Source of the DNA: Bdellovibrio sp.
Lineage (GTDB): Bacteria > Bdellovibrionota > Bacteriovoracia > Bacteriovoracales > Bacteriovoracaceae
Assembly (NCBI GenBank): GCA_016187935.1
Contig: JACPIU010000016.1
Location: forward strand, 1 to 64,000
Length of the DNA stretch: 64,000 bases
Direction: 5' to 3'
The position numbers and the translations under genes were made by a program. Shown here in pieces: positions 42,345 to 51,806 of the stretch (within the stretch, counting starts at the first letter, position 1; the number at the start of each line of letters is the position of its first letter). Under the pieces are notes generated by a model. That model did not search any database, was not told where the DNA came from, and saw only the letters and a program-made list of their open reading frames with translations.

Positions 42345-45300
42345 TTGGCCAAGAGAGAGGCCGTCTTCAATGCACAAGCGAGGTGTAACGGAGTTGCCGT
42401 TACCAAAGTTTTCGTTTGTCTTCTGATCACCCTATTTTTTTCCGCCTGCAAACCCACCGGCGATCTTACACTGGAAGGTTACTCCTCCACCTCACCCGGT
42501 GTGTTCGCCACCATCACTCCCGTTGCTTTTGGCGTGGTGGCGGCAGGAAATACGGACACTCAAGCAATCATCCTCACGAACAATGGTGGCGCTGACATGA
42601 CTCTCGGAACAATCACTAATACTGCTCTACAATTATCCGCGCCACTGCAACTCGATGCCGCCACCACTTGTGTCTCAGGACAGGTCCTGAAATCAACGCA
42701 GAGTTGTAGAATAGTGATTAGTTTTGCCGCGACTCCTGTTGGTGTTTACACTCAAACTTTAAAACTGGATTATCATGATGGCGGACTAAACCATGTCCTG
42801 TCAGTAAACCTCTCAGGTACGGCGCGACCGATTGCCAACAACATCACACCTGCGGCCTTCGATGAAGACACTCAAAGCGGCACCATCACGCTCAACTACA
42901 GCGGTGGCACAAATGCCACCACCTGCGCGCTTAGCTCCTTGAGCGATGTTGCTGTCACACAGGCCTGTAACTGTGTCGCCGGCGTCTGCACACTCAAAGT
43001 TACCGGCACCGCCAACTATTTTGGCGCAGCAAGTTTTGGTTATACCGTCACGGCCAATGGTGTCGCCTCCAATACCGCCACGGCCACTTTGACCGTTAAC
43101 TCCGTCAATGATAATCCGGTACTCACCGTTCCGAGCAATCGCCTCTATCCATTGGATGGCAGCGACGAACCTATTCTCCAAGGCACTCAGGTCACGTTCA
43201 CCTCATCAACCACCGATGTGGAAAACGATATCATCACCTACTCTTGTACCTACACGACGCCCTATCTCGATGTCGGCGATGCCAACTACGCCGCCCCTGC
43301 CACCGCCTGTACATCGCTGCCTTCACTCATCACAAACAATGGCGTGCTCCTTCTTGGGGCCGCGACGTTTTCCACTGCCACCAGCGCTCTGGTGTGGCAA
43401 CCCACCAATCGTCAAAAGGGAACTTATAAATTTACTATCACCGCCACCGATTCGGGTGGCGGTAGCGATATAGAGAATTTTTCCGTAACGGTCCGCGAGG
43501 CATTCACCACCAGCAATTTGCTGGCGGCCTATGACGCCGCTTACTCCGAAGGTTCTCCTCCTACCAAACCAAGGCTTGACGGAAGCGCAGATGATAATGC
43601 TAATTCCTGGTTAGACCTCACGATGAGTGACATCACAGCTTCACTCGCAGGTTTCACCACCGCAGATCCTTGGGCCGGCGTGGGAATTTACAATAATCCT
43701 TATCGGTTAACATTTAACGGTACGGATGATTCCATGAGGGTCGAGAGTGTGCTGGGGTCGAGTACCAAAATGATGTTCAGCACCTGGATCAATCCGGGCA
43801 AGGCCATGGGCAAAGATAAAATTATTCTGGGTAATGGTGGTGGCAGTGGCGATGGTTTTGTACTTCAGCAATCACGAACCGCGACCGGGAAAATTGAGTT
43901 GGCGGTTGGCCGGAAAAAATATGCGGACTTGGTTTTAAGTGAACAACCCGTGGCATATTGGCGCCTGAATGAAACCAACGGCAGTGTGGCGGCCAATTCG
44001 GTGAGTGGCGGTACCAATCTGACCTATTCCGGGAATCAGACGTTTGGCAATGTCGGGACAACCGGTGACGTGGCCGCCGGCCTTAGTGCGGCGGCATTAC
44101 GGTATATTGCCAGCTCGGCATCCGCTCCGGCCCTGCCAACCGGCGGGAGTGCTCGCTCTGTTGAAATGTGGACAAGACCGAATAGTTATAATGCCGTGGG
44201 CGGTGGTGTAGCATGGGGAGATGGGACCGGTAACCAAATTTTCTCGATTGAAATTACTTCGATCAGTGGCACCTACTATCTTTTCACTGATGCAGTCAAT
44301 AGTGCAAACAATATCACCTTGATGAGCGATGAGATTCCTACCCTTAATGCTTGGTCGCATGTTGCCTTTAATGCCACGGACACTACGTGGGAATACTACC
44401 TTAACGGAGTCAAAGTTAAGTCCGGAACATTTACCGTACCCATCAACACAGTTGGGACAGAGGTCATTCTTGGAAATCGCACCGATGGTTATGACCTCCC
44501 CTATGACGGACTTATGCAGGATGTGGCGGTTTACGATTATACCATGTTGCCAGATCAAATTATGTCCCATTATGCCATCGGCAAAGGAATGTTTACTCCC
44601 AATTACGCCGAAGTTATTCTGAGTGATTCGCCCTCTGTCTATTATCACTTTGATGAAAGTGCAGGCCAACCCACCGTGACCGATACCATGGGTAATAGCG
44701 ATGGAACTTTGACCAGTGTTACCTTGGGGGTAGACGGCGTTGTGGACAATACGGCGGCCAGCTTCACAAAAGTTCCGGATAGCTACATAACATTTCCCCC
44801 ACCGCCGGGATTGGGGGCCGACCATAGCGTTGAGATGTGGATCAAACCGGCGGAGGTGAATTCGGCCGGGACAATCAATATGATGCTCTTCGATTCGGGA
44901 GGCGGAAATAATAATGCCATTTCCGTATACAACGGGGGTAGCGGCAGCATTCGGTTACGATCCTATACCGGTGTCATCATGGATAGCATTTATCAATTTC
45001 CAACGGCGAATGTTTGGTATCATATTGTCGTTACTCGCGCCGCTGGAGTGAACTCCATGTATATTAACGGTGTGTTGGATTCGCGACAGACACTTCCAGT
45101 TTTGGCCCCCATTGCCCCCCTCTATATCAACAGATATGGCGGAGCGCTTGGGTATTCTGGCAACACCTTCATCGATGAATTTGCGGTGTATAATTACACC
45201 CTGGATGCAAACCAGATCAGATCTCATTATGTAGCGGGAAAAGTGCGTTTCGACCCAAACCCGGTGCTGGCCTCTCAACCTATTCATTACTGGCCTCTCG

Positions 45301-46964
45301 GTGAGAAGAGCGGCGTTGTGGCAACTGATCTCGGAGCAAATCCCAATGATGGTACTTATGTTAACGCGCCAACACTCGCCGTGGTTGGCGCCTTAACCAA
45401 TAGCAGTGATAGCGCCATTACCGTCAATGGAACATCATCCTACGTGACGACCACCGCCACTGTCACCCTTCCGCTCACAGTCTCGATCTCGGCATGGCTC
45501 AAAACAACGATTGGCGGGCAGGGATCAATCTTTAGTAACAGATCAGGTAATCATGCCACTTATTTTGGAGTGAGCGGAGGAGCGGTCTTTATTTTTGATA
45601 ACCAGACTGGCGGCCTGAGCGGAGGGAGTGGGATAAATAACGGGCTTTGGCACCATATCGTCTGGACAGCAAATGGCACGACCTCAAAATTCTATGTCGA
45701 TGGCAGCTTAGTCCAAACGGCTGCGTTTAATCGAACCGCCAGTGCGGCCACCCTTGCCAACTTCGGTCGCGATCCTGAGCTGAATGAATATTTCAATGGC
45801 TCCATCGATGAACTGGCCATTTTTGATCACGTTCTCACGGCAAGAGAAGTTGCCGACATTTACAATTTCGGCGCTGCCTGGAAATGTCTTTCACAAACTA
45901 CATTCACCGATAGTACATGGAAATTTCTTTCAGGACTGTGGGATGGCACGGAACTCTCACTCTTTGTGAACGGACGCGAAGAATGCAAGATCACTCCCAG
46001 TGGCATGACCTTTAGTCCCGGACTCTCGGCCAACACTTATATGGGTGCTACTCCAAGCAATAGTAAAAATTGGCAAGGCAGTGTTGCCGACATCAAAATC
46101 TATGGGACTTCAGGAACGGGGTCTGCAGGAAGTACCAGCGTGATCAAAAATGACTTTAATGCAACCGGAAACAGTTATCGTGAACAACCGGTTGAAGCGA
46201 TAGTGACAAGCGGTCTCGTGTTCCATCTTGATGCCGCAAATGCCAACCAAGGATTATCTCCTTTTACCAACGGATGTGCGGCCACAGAGCTGACGTGGTT
46301 CGATTTCTCGACCTCTGATCTCCTTGGCACACTCAAAAATTTTTCTGGCTGTGGTGCCGCTTCCGGCTGGACCGGTAATGGCACCGCCGCCAATCCCTAC
46401 TCTCTGACTTTCGATGGCGTCAATGACTATGTGGATTTTGGTAATGTCTCCAGCTTAAACATGGGAACAAATAGCTGGACTGCCGAGGCCTGGTTTAAAA
46501 CAAGTGGTGGAGATACGGATGCCGGTTTTATCGGCAAATCCCTCTATGGATCTCAATTCGGACGTTGGACCCTCTATATGGACACGGGCAAAATTGGGGC
46601 CATCATGGAGTCTGGTGCGACTGTTGTTGCCCAAACGGCCGGGACTTATAACGACAACAATTGGCACCATATTCTAGCTGTATGGGATCGCAGCGCCTTA
46701 CTCACCGTCTATGTCGATGGCACTGTTCAGGCCACGGCTGATATTTCACCCTATGCCGCTGCCAACATGGCCAATCCTTCCACCGTTTTAATTGGCCGCT
46801 ATCAGGATACAACCGGTGTCGCTCCCCATGCAACATTCGGCATTTTTACAGGGGACATTCCGATTGTTCGCGTCTACAACCGCACTCTCAGTCTCAACGA
46901 GATAAAACAAAACTGCCATGCCCAAAAGGCAAGATTTTCTGGTGCCACCTGTGCCGCTCCTTAA
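42345..46964 (+). CDS. Giant multi-LamG surface lipoprotein, 1539 aa
   Basis: A signal peptide ends in a F-S-A-C lipobox (Cys35). Residues about 55-165 form a choice-of-anchor-D/ASPM-like beta-sandwich, 165-390 contain cadherin/Ig-like strands with D-x-N-D motifs, and residues 390-1539 hold several concanavalin-A-like (LamG) jelly-roll domains, including three tandem copies starting with Y-W-R-L, Y-Y-H-F and Y-W-P-L. LamG domains bind glycans or proteins. The start is a TTG at 42345 preceded by GGGAGG 8 nt upstream. An adhesin or prey-binding role is an inference; 235 nt upstream hold only the inverted repeats. Confidence 0.85.
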   Translation: MAKREAVFNAQARCNGVAVTKVFVCLLITLFFSACKPTGDLTLEGYSSTSPGVFATITPVAFGVVAAGNTDTQAIILTNNGGADMTLGTITNTALQLSAPLQLDAATTCVSGQVLKSTQSCRIVISFAATPVGVYTQTLKLDYHDGGLNHVLSVNLSGTARPIANNITPAAFDEDTQSGTITLNYSGGTNATTCALSSLSDVAVTQACNCVAGVCTLKVTGTANYFGAASFGYTVTANGVASNTATATLTVNSVNDNPVLTVPSNRLYPLDGSDEPILQGTQVTFTSSTTDVENDIITYSCTYTTPYLDVGDANYAAPATACTSLPSLITNNGVLLLGAATFSTATSALVWQPTNRQKGTYKFTITATDSGGGSDIENFSVTVREAFTTSNLLAAYDAAYSEGSPPTKPRLDGSADDNANSWLDLTMSDITASLAGFTTADPWAGVGIYNNPYRLTFNGTDDSMRVESVLGSSTKMMFSTWINPGKAMGKDKIILGNGGGSGDGFVLQQSRTATGKIELAVGRKKYADLVLSEQPVAYWRLNETNGSVAANSVSGGTNLTYSGNQTFGNVGTTGDVAAGLSAAALRYIASSASAPALPTGGSARSVEMWTRPNSYNAVGGGVAWGDGTGNQIFSIEITSISGTYYLFTDAVNSANNITLMSDEIPTLNAWSHVAFNATDTTWEYYLNGVKVKSGTFTVPINTVGTEVILGNRTDGYDLPYDGLMQDVAVYDYTMLPDQIMSHYAIGKGMFTPNYAEVILSDSPSVYYHFDESAGQPTVTDTMGNSDGTLTSVTLGVDGVVDNTAASFTKVPDSYITFPPPPGLGADHSVEMWIKPAEVNSAGTINMMLFDSGGGNNNAISVYNGGSGSIRLRSYTGVIMDSIYQFPTANVWYHIVVTRAAGVNSMYINGVLDSRQTLPVLAPIAPLYINRYGGALGYSGNTFIDEFAVYNYTLDANQIRSHYVAGKVRFDPNPVLASQPIHYWPLGEKSGVVATDLGANPNDGTYVNAPTLAVVGALTNSSDSAITVNGTSSYVTTTATVTLPLTVSISAWLKTTIGGQGSIFSNRSGNHATYFGVSGGAVFIFDNQTGGLSGGSGINNGLWHHIVWTANGTTSKFYVDGSLVQTAAFNRTASAATLANFGRDPELNEYFNGSIDELAIFDHVLTAREVADIYNFGAAWKCLSQTTFTDSTWKFLSGLWDGTELSLFVNGREECKITPSGMTFSPGLSANTYMGATPSNSKNWQGSVADIKIYGTSGTGSAGSTSVIKNDFNATGNSYREQPVEAIVTSGLVFHLDAANANQGLSPFTNGCAATELTWFDFSTSDLLGTLKNFSGCGAASGWTGNGTAANPYSLTFDGVNDYVDFGNVSSLNMGTNSWTAEAWFKTSGGDTDAGFIGKSLYGSQFGRWTLYMDTGKIGAIMESGATVVAQTAGTYNDNNWHHILAVWDRSALLTVYVDGTVQATADISPYAAANMANPSTVLIGRYQDTTGVAPHATFGIFTGDIPIVRVYNRTLSLNEIKQNCHAQKARFSGATCAAP

Positions 46965-46992
46965 CCGCACAATTTTAACTCCGCAGCGGCAA

Positions 46993-47370
46993 TTAATTTC
47001 CCAATCCCTTAATGTCTTTGTAGAGTTGGACGAGCAGTTCACTGCAGATAAAAGGCCGTTCAATGGAAAACAATTTAGGGAGATGGCCATTTTCTCGCCA
47101 AAGTGATTGGCGACGCAATTTCTCGATCAGGAGTTGGGGGAACATCGGTAAGATGCCAAGATTGGAAGAATGTCCATCGAGATGAGTAATCAGCAAAGTT
47201 AGACCATGTTGATTTTTTAAATAGGCGATGGCGTCTTCAGAGTTCTTAAAGTCAAGCGCTTTGAGACCTTCCTTGGTCTCTTGGTTAAATGCTAAGAATA
47301 TCCGGTGAACATAAGAAGGTCTCAAGTCAAAGAAAATAGTTTTAATGGTAAGGCTGTATGATCTATTCAT
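46993..47370 (-). CDS. Small protein, possibly receiver-like, controlled by the nearby repressor
   Basis: 125 aa with an alternating beta/alpha pattern that is faintly like a degenerate response-regulator receiver, but without the conserved Asp/Lys set. The ATG at 47370 has no ribosome site; the sequence TATAGT (-10-like, part of the palindrome 47375-47384) ends about 7 nt before it on the coding strand, so the mRNA may be leaderless. It lies downstream of the repressor gene on the same strand, 72 nt away. No family is recognised. Confidence 0.5.
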   Translation of the reverse strand: MNRSYSLTIKTIFFDLRPSYVHRIFLAFNQETKEGLKALDFKNSEDAIAYLKNQHGLTLLITHLDGHSSNLGILPMFPQLLIEKLRRQSLWRENGHLPKLFSIERPFICSELLVQLYKDIKGLGN

Positions 47371-47374
47371 TGAT

Positions 47375-47384
47375 GACTATAGTC
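47375..47384. promoter_or_regulatory. Palindromic operator candidate GACTATAGTC (site 1)
   Basis: A perfect 10-bp palindrome lies 4 nt before the start of the small gene at 47370 and overlaps its putative -10. The identical 10-mer is found at 48138-48147, upstream of the self-cleaving repressor gene. Both copies are also flanked by a GTCTAC or GTAGAC element. Repressor binding here is an inference. Confidence 0.5.
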
Positions 47385-47442
47385 TACAGCAAAAAGGAGC
47401 AAGCGTCTACTTGAGAAAAAAGAGCGCTTGGGAAGTAAGGGA

Positions 47443-48099
47443 TCACACCGAACTACGAATGATGGCCTTGACTACGCCACAAAGAATAACTTCACTTAAA
47501 CTACTCATTTTGAGATTGGCATAGAAGGGATTGTCGGCACATAGCTCGGAGTACGCATCAGATTTAGAGAAACGTTTAACCGAAAATTCTCCATCCAACC
47601 GTGCCAACACCACATCGCCATTTTTAGGGCGATTAGTTTGCTCGATTACTAACAAGTCCCCTTCTAAAATGGTGGGGGCCATAGAGTCGCCTGATGCGCG
47701 CACAAAGAAAGTGATTTCTGGATGCTTAATCAAGTTTTCATCCAGTGAGAATTCTTTTTCAATGGTATCATCAGCAGTCAACGGCTGCCCGCAGGAAACG
47801 GCGGTACCATACAGGGGTAATTTAATTCCCTTGGAGTGAGAAGAAGGTAGCAGCTTCCCTCTTGGCCGTTCCTTTAAGGTTGCAAGTTTATCTTGAACCA
47901 AATACGTGAGTTCAATTTCAAGCGCCTGGGCCAAATCCTTAAGTGAACCAAGAGTAGGATTGCGAATACCACGTTCCAACATAGAAATATAGGTGCGATC
48001 AAGATTGGAACGATGGGCCAGCTCCTCTTGCGACCATTCTCGATTCAGGCGCGCTAGTCGCAGTGCCTGGCCAAAGCGTTTCAGATACTCTTTCCCCAT
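47443..48099 (-). CDS. LexA/CI-like repressor: HTH plus S24 self-cleaving peptidase
   Basis: Residues 9-65 form an XRE-type helix-turn-helix (W-S-Q-E-E-L-A-H-R-S-N-L-D-R-T-Y-I-S). Residues about 95-218 are a UmuD/LexA-like S24 domain: cleavage site Cys103-Gly104, catalytic Ser139 in G-D-S-M and Lys175 in V-K-R-F. Such proteins repress genes and cut themselves when RecA is activated by DNA damage. The palindrome upstream (48138-48147) and before the small neighbour suggests it controls itself and that gene. ATG 48099 starts just before the HTH; ATG 48114 is the alternative; neither has a good ribosome site. Confidence 0.85.
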   Translation of the reverse strand: MGKEYLKRFGQALRLARLNREWSQEELAHRSNLDRTYISMLERGIRNPTLGSLKDLAQALEIELTYLVQDKLATLKERPRGKLLPSSHSKGIKLPLYGTAVSCGQPLTADDTIEKEFSLDENLIKHPEITFFVRASGDSMAPTILEGDLLVIEQTNRPKNGDVVLARLDGEFSVKRFSKSDAYSELCADNPFYANLKMSSLSEVILCGVVKAIIRSSV

Positions 48100-48137
48100 A
48101 ACTATTATTAGCATGCACTTGGGACTAATGGTCTACG

Positions 48138-48147
48138 GACTATAGTC
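48138..48147. promoter_or_regulatory. Palindromic operator candidate GACTATAGTC (site 2)
   Basis: Identical to site 1. It lies about 39 nt upstream of the repressor start (48099) and contains a TATAGT that could be its -10. A related half-site, GGACTA...GGTC, is at 48122-48133. Fits autorepression by the S24 repressor. Confidence 0.5.
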
Positions 48148-48247
48148 TTCATTTTCTAGGCAAACGCTCTACCCTAATGGGAAAGTTAATAGGACCACTT
48201 TGATAATATTTATTGGCCTGTCACCGTTGTGATGGGCGAAACAGGAA

Positions 48248-49162
48248 CTAAAAAAGAAAGACCTGAACACCAAGCCCACTGATCATGGTTGTGCTGGTAT
48301 CATCATACTTGCTTTGGAAGCGTAGGTATTCACCGTCGGCAGTCACGGCCCAGCGACGGTCATAAAACCATTTGTAACCAAGGCGCACAATATTATTCTC
48401 TTGGATTTGCCAAGAAAGGTTATTATCTGAATACGGCAACGCCACCACATCGGCATAGAAGAGATGCCGGATTCCTTCTTCCCGATGGAACGCCCACTTG
48501 ACTCCCACCATGGCACCGGCAAGCAAGATGGTGCGAATCTCGATATCAGTTTGCGCTAACAAGGAGCTGATACTATTATTTTTTGCCAAGGGATGTTTGA
48601 GGCCAAGAGCGCCAACTCTGAAGCTCCATTGCGTGAGAGGAATCCTCCTCTGATAGATTAAAATTCCTTCCAAGAGAGAAGAGGTTTGCAGGTCACTCAC
48701 AGTGGATGCCCCATTGGCGAAGGAAGGAAGATACCAATACTTTCCTTCCAAAATCACGTTGGAACCGAGAGTATAGGGGTAGAGAATCTGCCCCCCTACA
48801 TAAGGTGACGTCCCCGAAAGAATCAAATGACGACCACGAGTATCAGTGCTTTCAATGGAGAACTTGCCCATCCCTGCCCAGACATCAAACACAAATAAAT
48901 CCATACAGACGGTGAAACTACCGCGATAAGAACTCGGCATTTTCAAACTTTTCTTGGGATTACATTGATTCAGGCGTTCAGAAATTTGTGACATCTCGGT
49001 GGGATGCTCGGCTTCGTAATTATCCTTGATATGCTTTTCTAAAGTTTTGATAAAAAGTTCAGGGGATCGTAACCGCGTTTTGGTTAAGAGGATGCTTTCA
49101 TCGGCGAAGCAAATGGCCATTCCCATCATCAAAATACTCATCAGCTGAATATGTTTATTCAC
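48248..49162 (-). CDS. Exported outer-membrane beta-barrel candidate
   Basis: A signal peptide (cleavage after I-C-F-A) is followed by a helical periplasmic part (about residues 25-75, with two Cys) and about 200 residues of alternating beta strands with Gly, Tyr and Trp, ending in V-F-L-F. That end is typical of outer-membrane proteins. Start is GTG 49162. No family is recognised. A strong hairpin with T runs lies between it and the lipoprotein gene upstream. Confidence 0.6.
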   Translation of the reverse strand: MNKHIQLMSILMMGMAICFADESILLTKTRLRSPELFIKTLEKHIKDNYEAEHPTEMSQISERLNQCNPKKSLKMPSSYRGSFTVCMDLFVFDVWAGMGKFSIESTDTRGRHLILSGTSPYVGGQILYPYTLGSNVILEGKYWYLPSFANGASTVSDLQTSSLLEGILIYQRRIPLTQWSFRVGALGLKHPLAKNNSISSLLAQTDIEIRTILLAGAMVGVKWAFHREEGIRHLFYADVVALPYSDNNLSWQIQENNIVRLGYKWFYDRRWAVTADGEYLRFQSKYDDTSTTMISGLGVQVFLF

Positions 49163-49187
49163 CAGAGACCACTCTCCAAAAAAGCAA

Positions 49188-49215
49188 AAAAACGGGCCCT
49201 TTTTGGGCCCGTTTA
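49188..49215. terminator. Bidirectional Rho-independent terminator
   Basis: AAACGGGCCC, a TTTTT loop and GGGCCCGTTT form a GC-rich stem flanked by an A run on the left, so on the minus strand the hairpin is followed by U residues. It ends the leftward operon 51716-49243. Confidence 0.85.
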
Positions 49216-49242
49216 CACTAGATCTGTAATCTTTTTAAAATA

Positions 49243-50463
49243 TTATTTCACTTCATTAAATTCTAACTTCATGACGCCACGACGCTTCTTCCCACCTTTA
49301 TAGAATACTTCAGTCTCACCAACAAAGCGAAGTTGCATATCATCATGAACGGTCATACTCAATTTGGCCTTAATACGTAACAAGTCAGTCACCATCTCAA
49401 ACTCAAGTAACTTCACATTATCTTTATCCGTATAGAATTTGAGATTGCGAATCCTGCCATTGGCCAGTGAATATTCTTGTGTCTGTAATTTCTCAGCAGA
49501 ATAGACACCAAAATCAGCATAAATAACCAGGTCTGTAATGCTTTGGTTTTTTTCACCGAACTTAAGCTTCGACACACATTTCTCACCAACACCATCACCC
49601 GGACAATCTAATTTCTTATCCAAGCTTGATGCGGCCGAAACAAATATTTGGCCTGTTACTTTTTCTAGAGACTCAAGAATGTCTAGGACAACCGACTTGG
49701 CAGCATCACGCGTATTTGTCGCAGATTGAACATCAAGATCGATTTGGTCATTACGATCCATAATCGGACGAGTGCTTGAATTAAGGGCATTCTGATTCTG
49801 AACACAAGTTTCCTTATATCCTTGATATTGGGCCTCAACCTCAGCACTAGGATAAACGAAAGCAAAAGCATCCATGTCAGAGCATTCACTCGGATTTTTC
49901 TGCTTTTTATAATCAGCATCAGCCACCGTGCGGCAATCATATTTTTGCCCACGTGGTGGTCTTACCTTATAAAAACAACTAAAAGCCGATAACGCTTCGT
50001 CGATGGCGGGACGATATTTGGCATCTTCCTCGGCGATCCGTTTCAAGTTTTGATCTTTCTCTCCTTGAAGTGGAATTCTCATACGAAATTTATTGTCGCG
50101 AACCTCACCGCCGGTGTTAATCCAAGCTACAATTTCCGCAACCTTAGTATCAGCATCCATCGACATAGTAAGAGTTGAATTCATCCGATTTCGATAACGT
50201 TCAGAGAGTTGCGCTTGCATATCTTCCCAGCTCGCCACTCGCTCTGGACTAGGACTAAATTCGAAATTTGCGACATCCGCGCTGGTTGGATATGTTAACA
50301 CAGTAATGTCACGGGCCTCTTCTTCAAATTTCTTATTCTGCAAATCAACACTGAAGCCAGTAAACGTTTTCTTTTGGAAAGTCTGTGACGGGGCCTTAAT
50401 TAAGGCTGCTTCTTTACCGCATGCGCCTAATAAAACTAAACTTACTAAAATTATTGTTTTCAT
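49243..50463 (-). CDS. Lipoprotein, unknown, 406 aa
   Basis: The lipobox L-L-G-A-C gives Cys15. The body has a helical N-terminal part with Cys pairs (about residues 175-235) and a C-terminal beta-rich half with G-E-T-E-V-F-Y-K-G-G-K-K-R-R that looks like a lipid- or protein-binding sandwich. It follows the outer-membrane protein gene by 8 nt, so the two are an operon and may act as a pair at the outer membrane. No family is recognised. Confidence 0.7.
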   Translation of the reverse strand: MKTIILVSLVLLGACGKEAALIKAPSQTFQKKTFTGFSVDLQNKKFEEEARDITVLTYPTSADVANFEFSPSPERVASWEDMQAQLSERYRNRMNSTLTMSMDADTKVAEIVAWINTGGEVRDNKFRMRIPLQGEKDQNLKRIAEEDAKYRPAIDEALSAFSCFYKVRPPRGQKYDCRTVADADYKKQKNPSECSDMDAFAFVYPSAEVEAQYQGYKETCVQNQNALNSSTRPIMDRNDQIDLDVQSATNTRDAAKSVVLDILESLEKVTGQIFVSAASSLDKKLDCPGDGVGEKCVSKLKFGEKNQSITDLVIYADFGVYSAEKLQTQEYSLANGRIRNLKFYTDKDNVKLLEFEMVTDLLRIKAKLSMTVHDDMQLRFVGETEVFYKGGKKRRGVMKLEFNEVK

Positions 50464-50471
50464 GATTCCCC

Positions 50472-51716
50472 CTAAAAGAACATGGAAAAGTCTAAGGCAG
50501 TAATAGGATCATTCACAACATTCCTTCCATCGAGGACTCGTGTATGACTGAGTGTCAATGAAAGCGGAACAGGGAATTTCTTGGCCTTAAACAGGGACAT
50601 TGTATCGTAGCCACCATTTACAACAACTCCGTGCATATGTTGAACAGTGTCTTGCTCAAGCATATCGTAACGGGAGCTGCTATAGGCAGTGCCATTATAA
50701 CGATCAGCACCCTTGTATTGATATGTATAACCAGCACCTAAGTTAACTCCTTCGTAGCGCCATTTTCCAGCAGTATTAAAGGCCGCAATATCGCCCAAAT
50801 CACGCTCGGTATTGCCATCAACGTCTGGAGTAACCTTGGAATCACTATACATTGGAATACGCTCAGGATTTCGATCTTTAAGTTGGAAGGTGTAGCTGGC
50901 GTCGGTTGATAGTGTCCAATAATCATTCAAGACATAGTCATAGGCAACACCACCACCGACATCCCACTGATCATCACCCGAAGCCACATCTACGACTTCA
51001 TTGACATCACTATCTTTTCCTGTTGGTACTGTTAAGTCACTGCTTACCACAATACGATTAGCACCGGTATCCAGGGCCAAATACTTGGCGACGAGACGGA
51101 TATCACCAAGTTGACTCTTATTTTCGTTTTCCAAACGCTTATAGCCATAATCTTCCAATTTGGACTGAATAGGGTCCATCATTTTATTGTCAAATTCGGC
51201 CACTTTGGCATCCACGCCTTTTGATAATAAGGCCATCTTCATCGATTCGTGTAAGGCGGGATTTTGTTGAATGACTCCCGTTGACACGTTCTGAGAAGAT
51301 TTCACGATAGGAACCGCCACAGCTCCTGTAAATCTATTGCTAAATCCCCAAGCAAACACTGGCACGTGGGCAGTGGCCTCAATATTAACTTGACCAGTAG
51401 TTTGCCCAAAACTATCTGATTCAGAAGCTCCAATCGAAAGCATGGCCTGTTTCACAGCACCTTTATCAACCGGATCAAGTTTTCCCTTGATCACATCGCC
51501 AAAGGTAATATTTTTGAAGAATGGATCAGCGATCGCAACAGATTCGCCACTAGCGCCAAATTTGTTTTCGGCTGAAGCCATTACATTTTTATAGCTTAAA
51601 TTTCGAACTCCCTTAGGAAGGACACGTGCGCTGGGTAATGAAAAAGGAGCTTTAAGGTCACCTGCAAATGCCGCTCCCATCCCAAGGCACATTCCTATTA
51701 CAATCGTTTTTTTCAT
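50472..51716 (-). CDS. Outer-membrane porin-like protein, 414 aa
   Basis: A signal peptide (cleavage after A-F-A-G, about residue 18) is followed by about 390 residues of alternating strands with many Tyr/Asp/Gly turns (N-R-F-T-G-A-V-A-V-P, W-D-V-G-G-G-V-A-Y-D-Y) and a terminal F-F. It fits an outer-membrane beta barrel of the transport or porin type (large 'phenol degradation protein meta'-like barrels). GAGGAG precedes ATG 51716. First gene of a two-gene operon with the lipoprotein. Confidence 0.75.
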   Translation of the reverse strand: MKKTIVIGMCLGMGAAFAGDLKAPFSLPSARVLPKGVRNLSYKNVMASAENKFGASGESVAIADPFFKNITFGDVIKGKLDPVDKGAVKQAMLSIGASESDSFGQTTGQVNIEATAHVPVFAWGFSNRFTGAVAVPIVKSSQNVSTGVIQQNPALHESMKMALLSKGVDAKVAEFDNKMMDPIQSKLEDYGYKRLENENKSQLGDIRLVAKYLALDTGANRIVVSSDLTVPTGKDSDVNEVVDVASGDDQWDVGGGVAYDYVLNDYWTLSTDASYTFQLKDRNPERIPMYSDSKVTPDVDGNTERDLGDIAAFNTAGKWRYEGVNLGAGYTYQYKGADRYNGTAYSSSRYDMLEQDTVQHMHGVVVNGGYDTMSLFKAKKFPVPLSLTLSHTRVLDGRNVVNDPITALDFSMFF

Positions 51717-51761
51717 GACTTGCTCCTCGTCTCTGTCTTCAATGTCATTAATGTAAAGTTT

Positions 51762-51790
51762 AAAAAAGGGGAGGTTTTCCCTCCCCTTGT
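51762..51790 (-). terminator. Rho-independent terminator of the 274-aa gene
   Basis: On the minus strand AAGGGGAGGG, a short AAAA-type loop and CCTCCCCTT are followed by a T run of six. It lies 17 nt after the stop of the leftward gene at 51807 and separates it from the porin operon. Confidence 0.85.
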
Positions 51791-51806
51791 CATTAACAAT
51801 TCTTAA

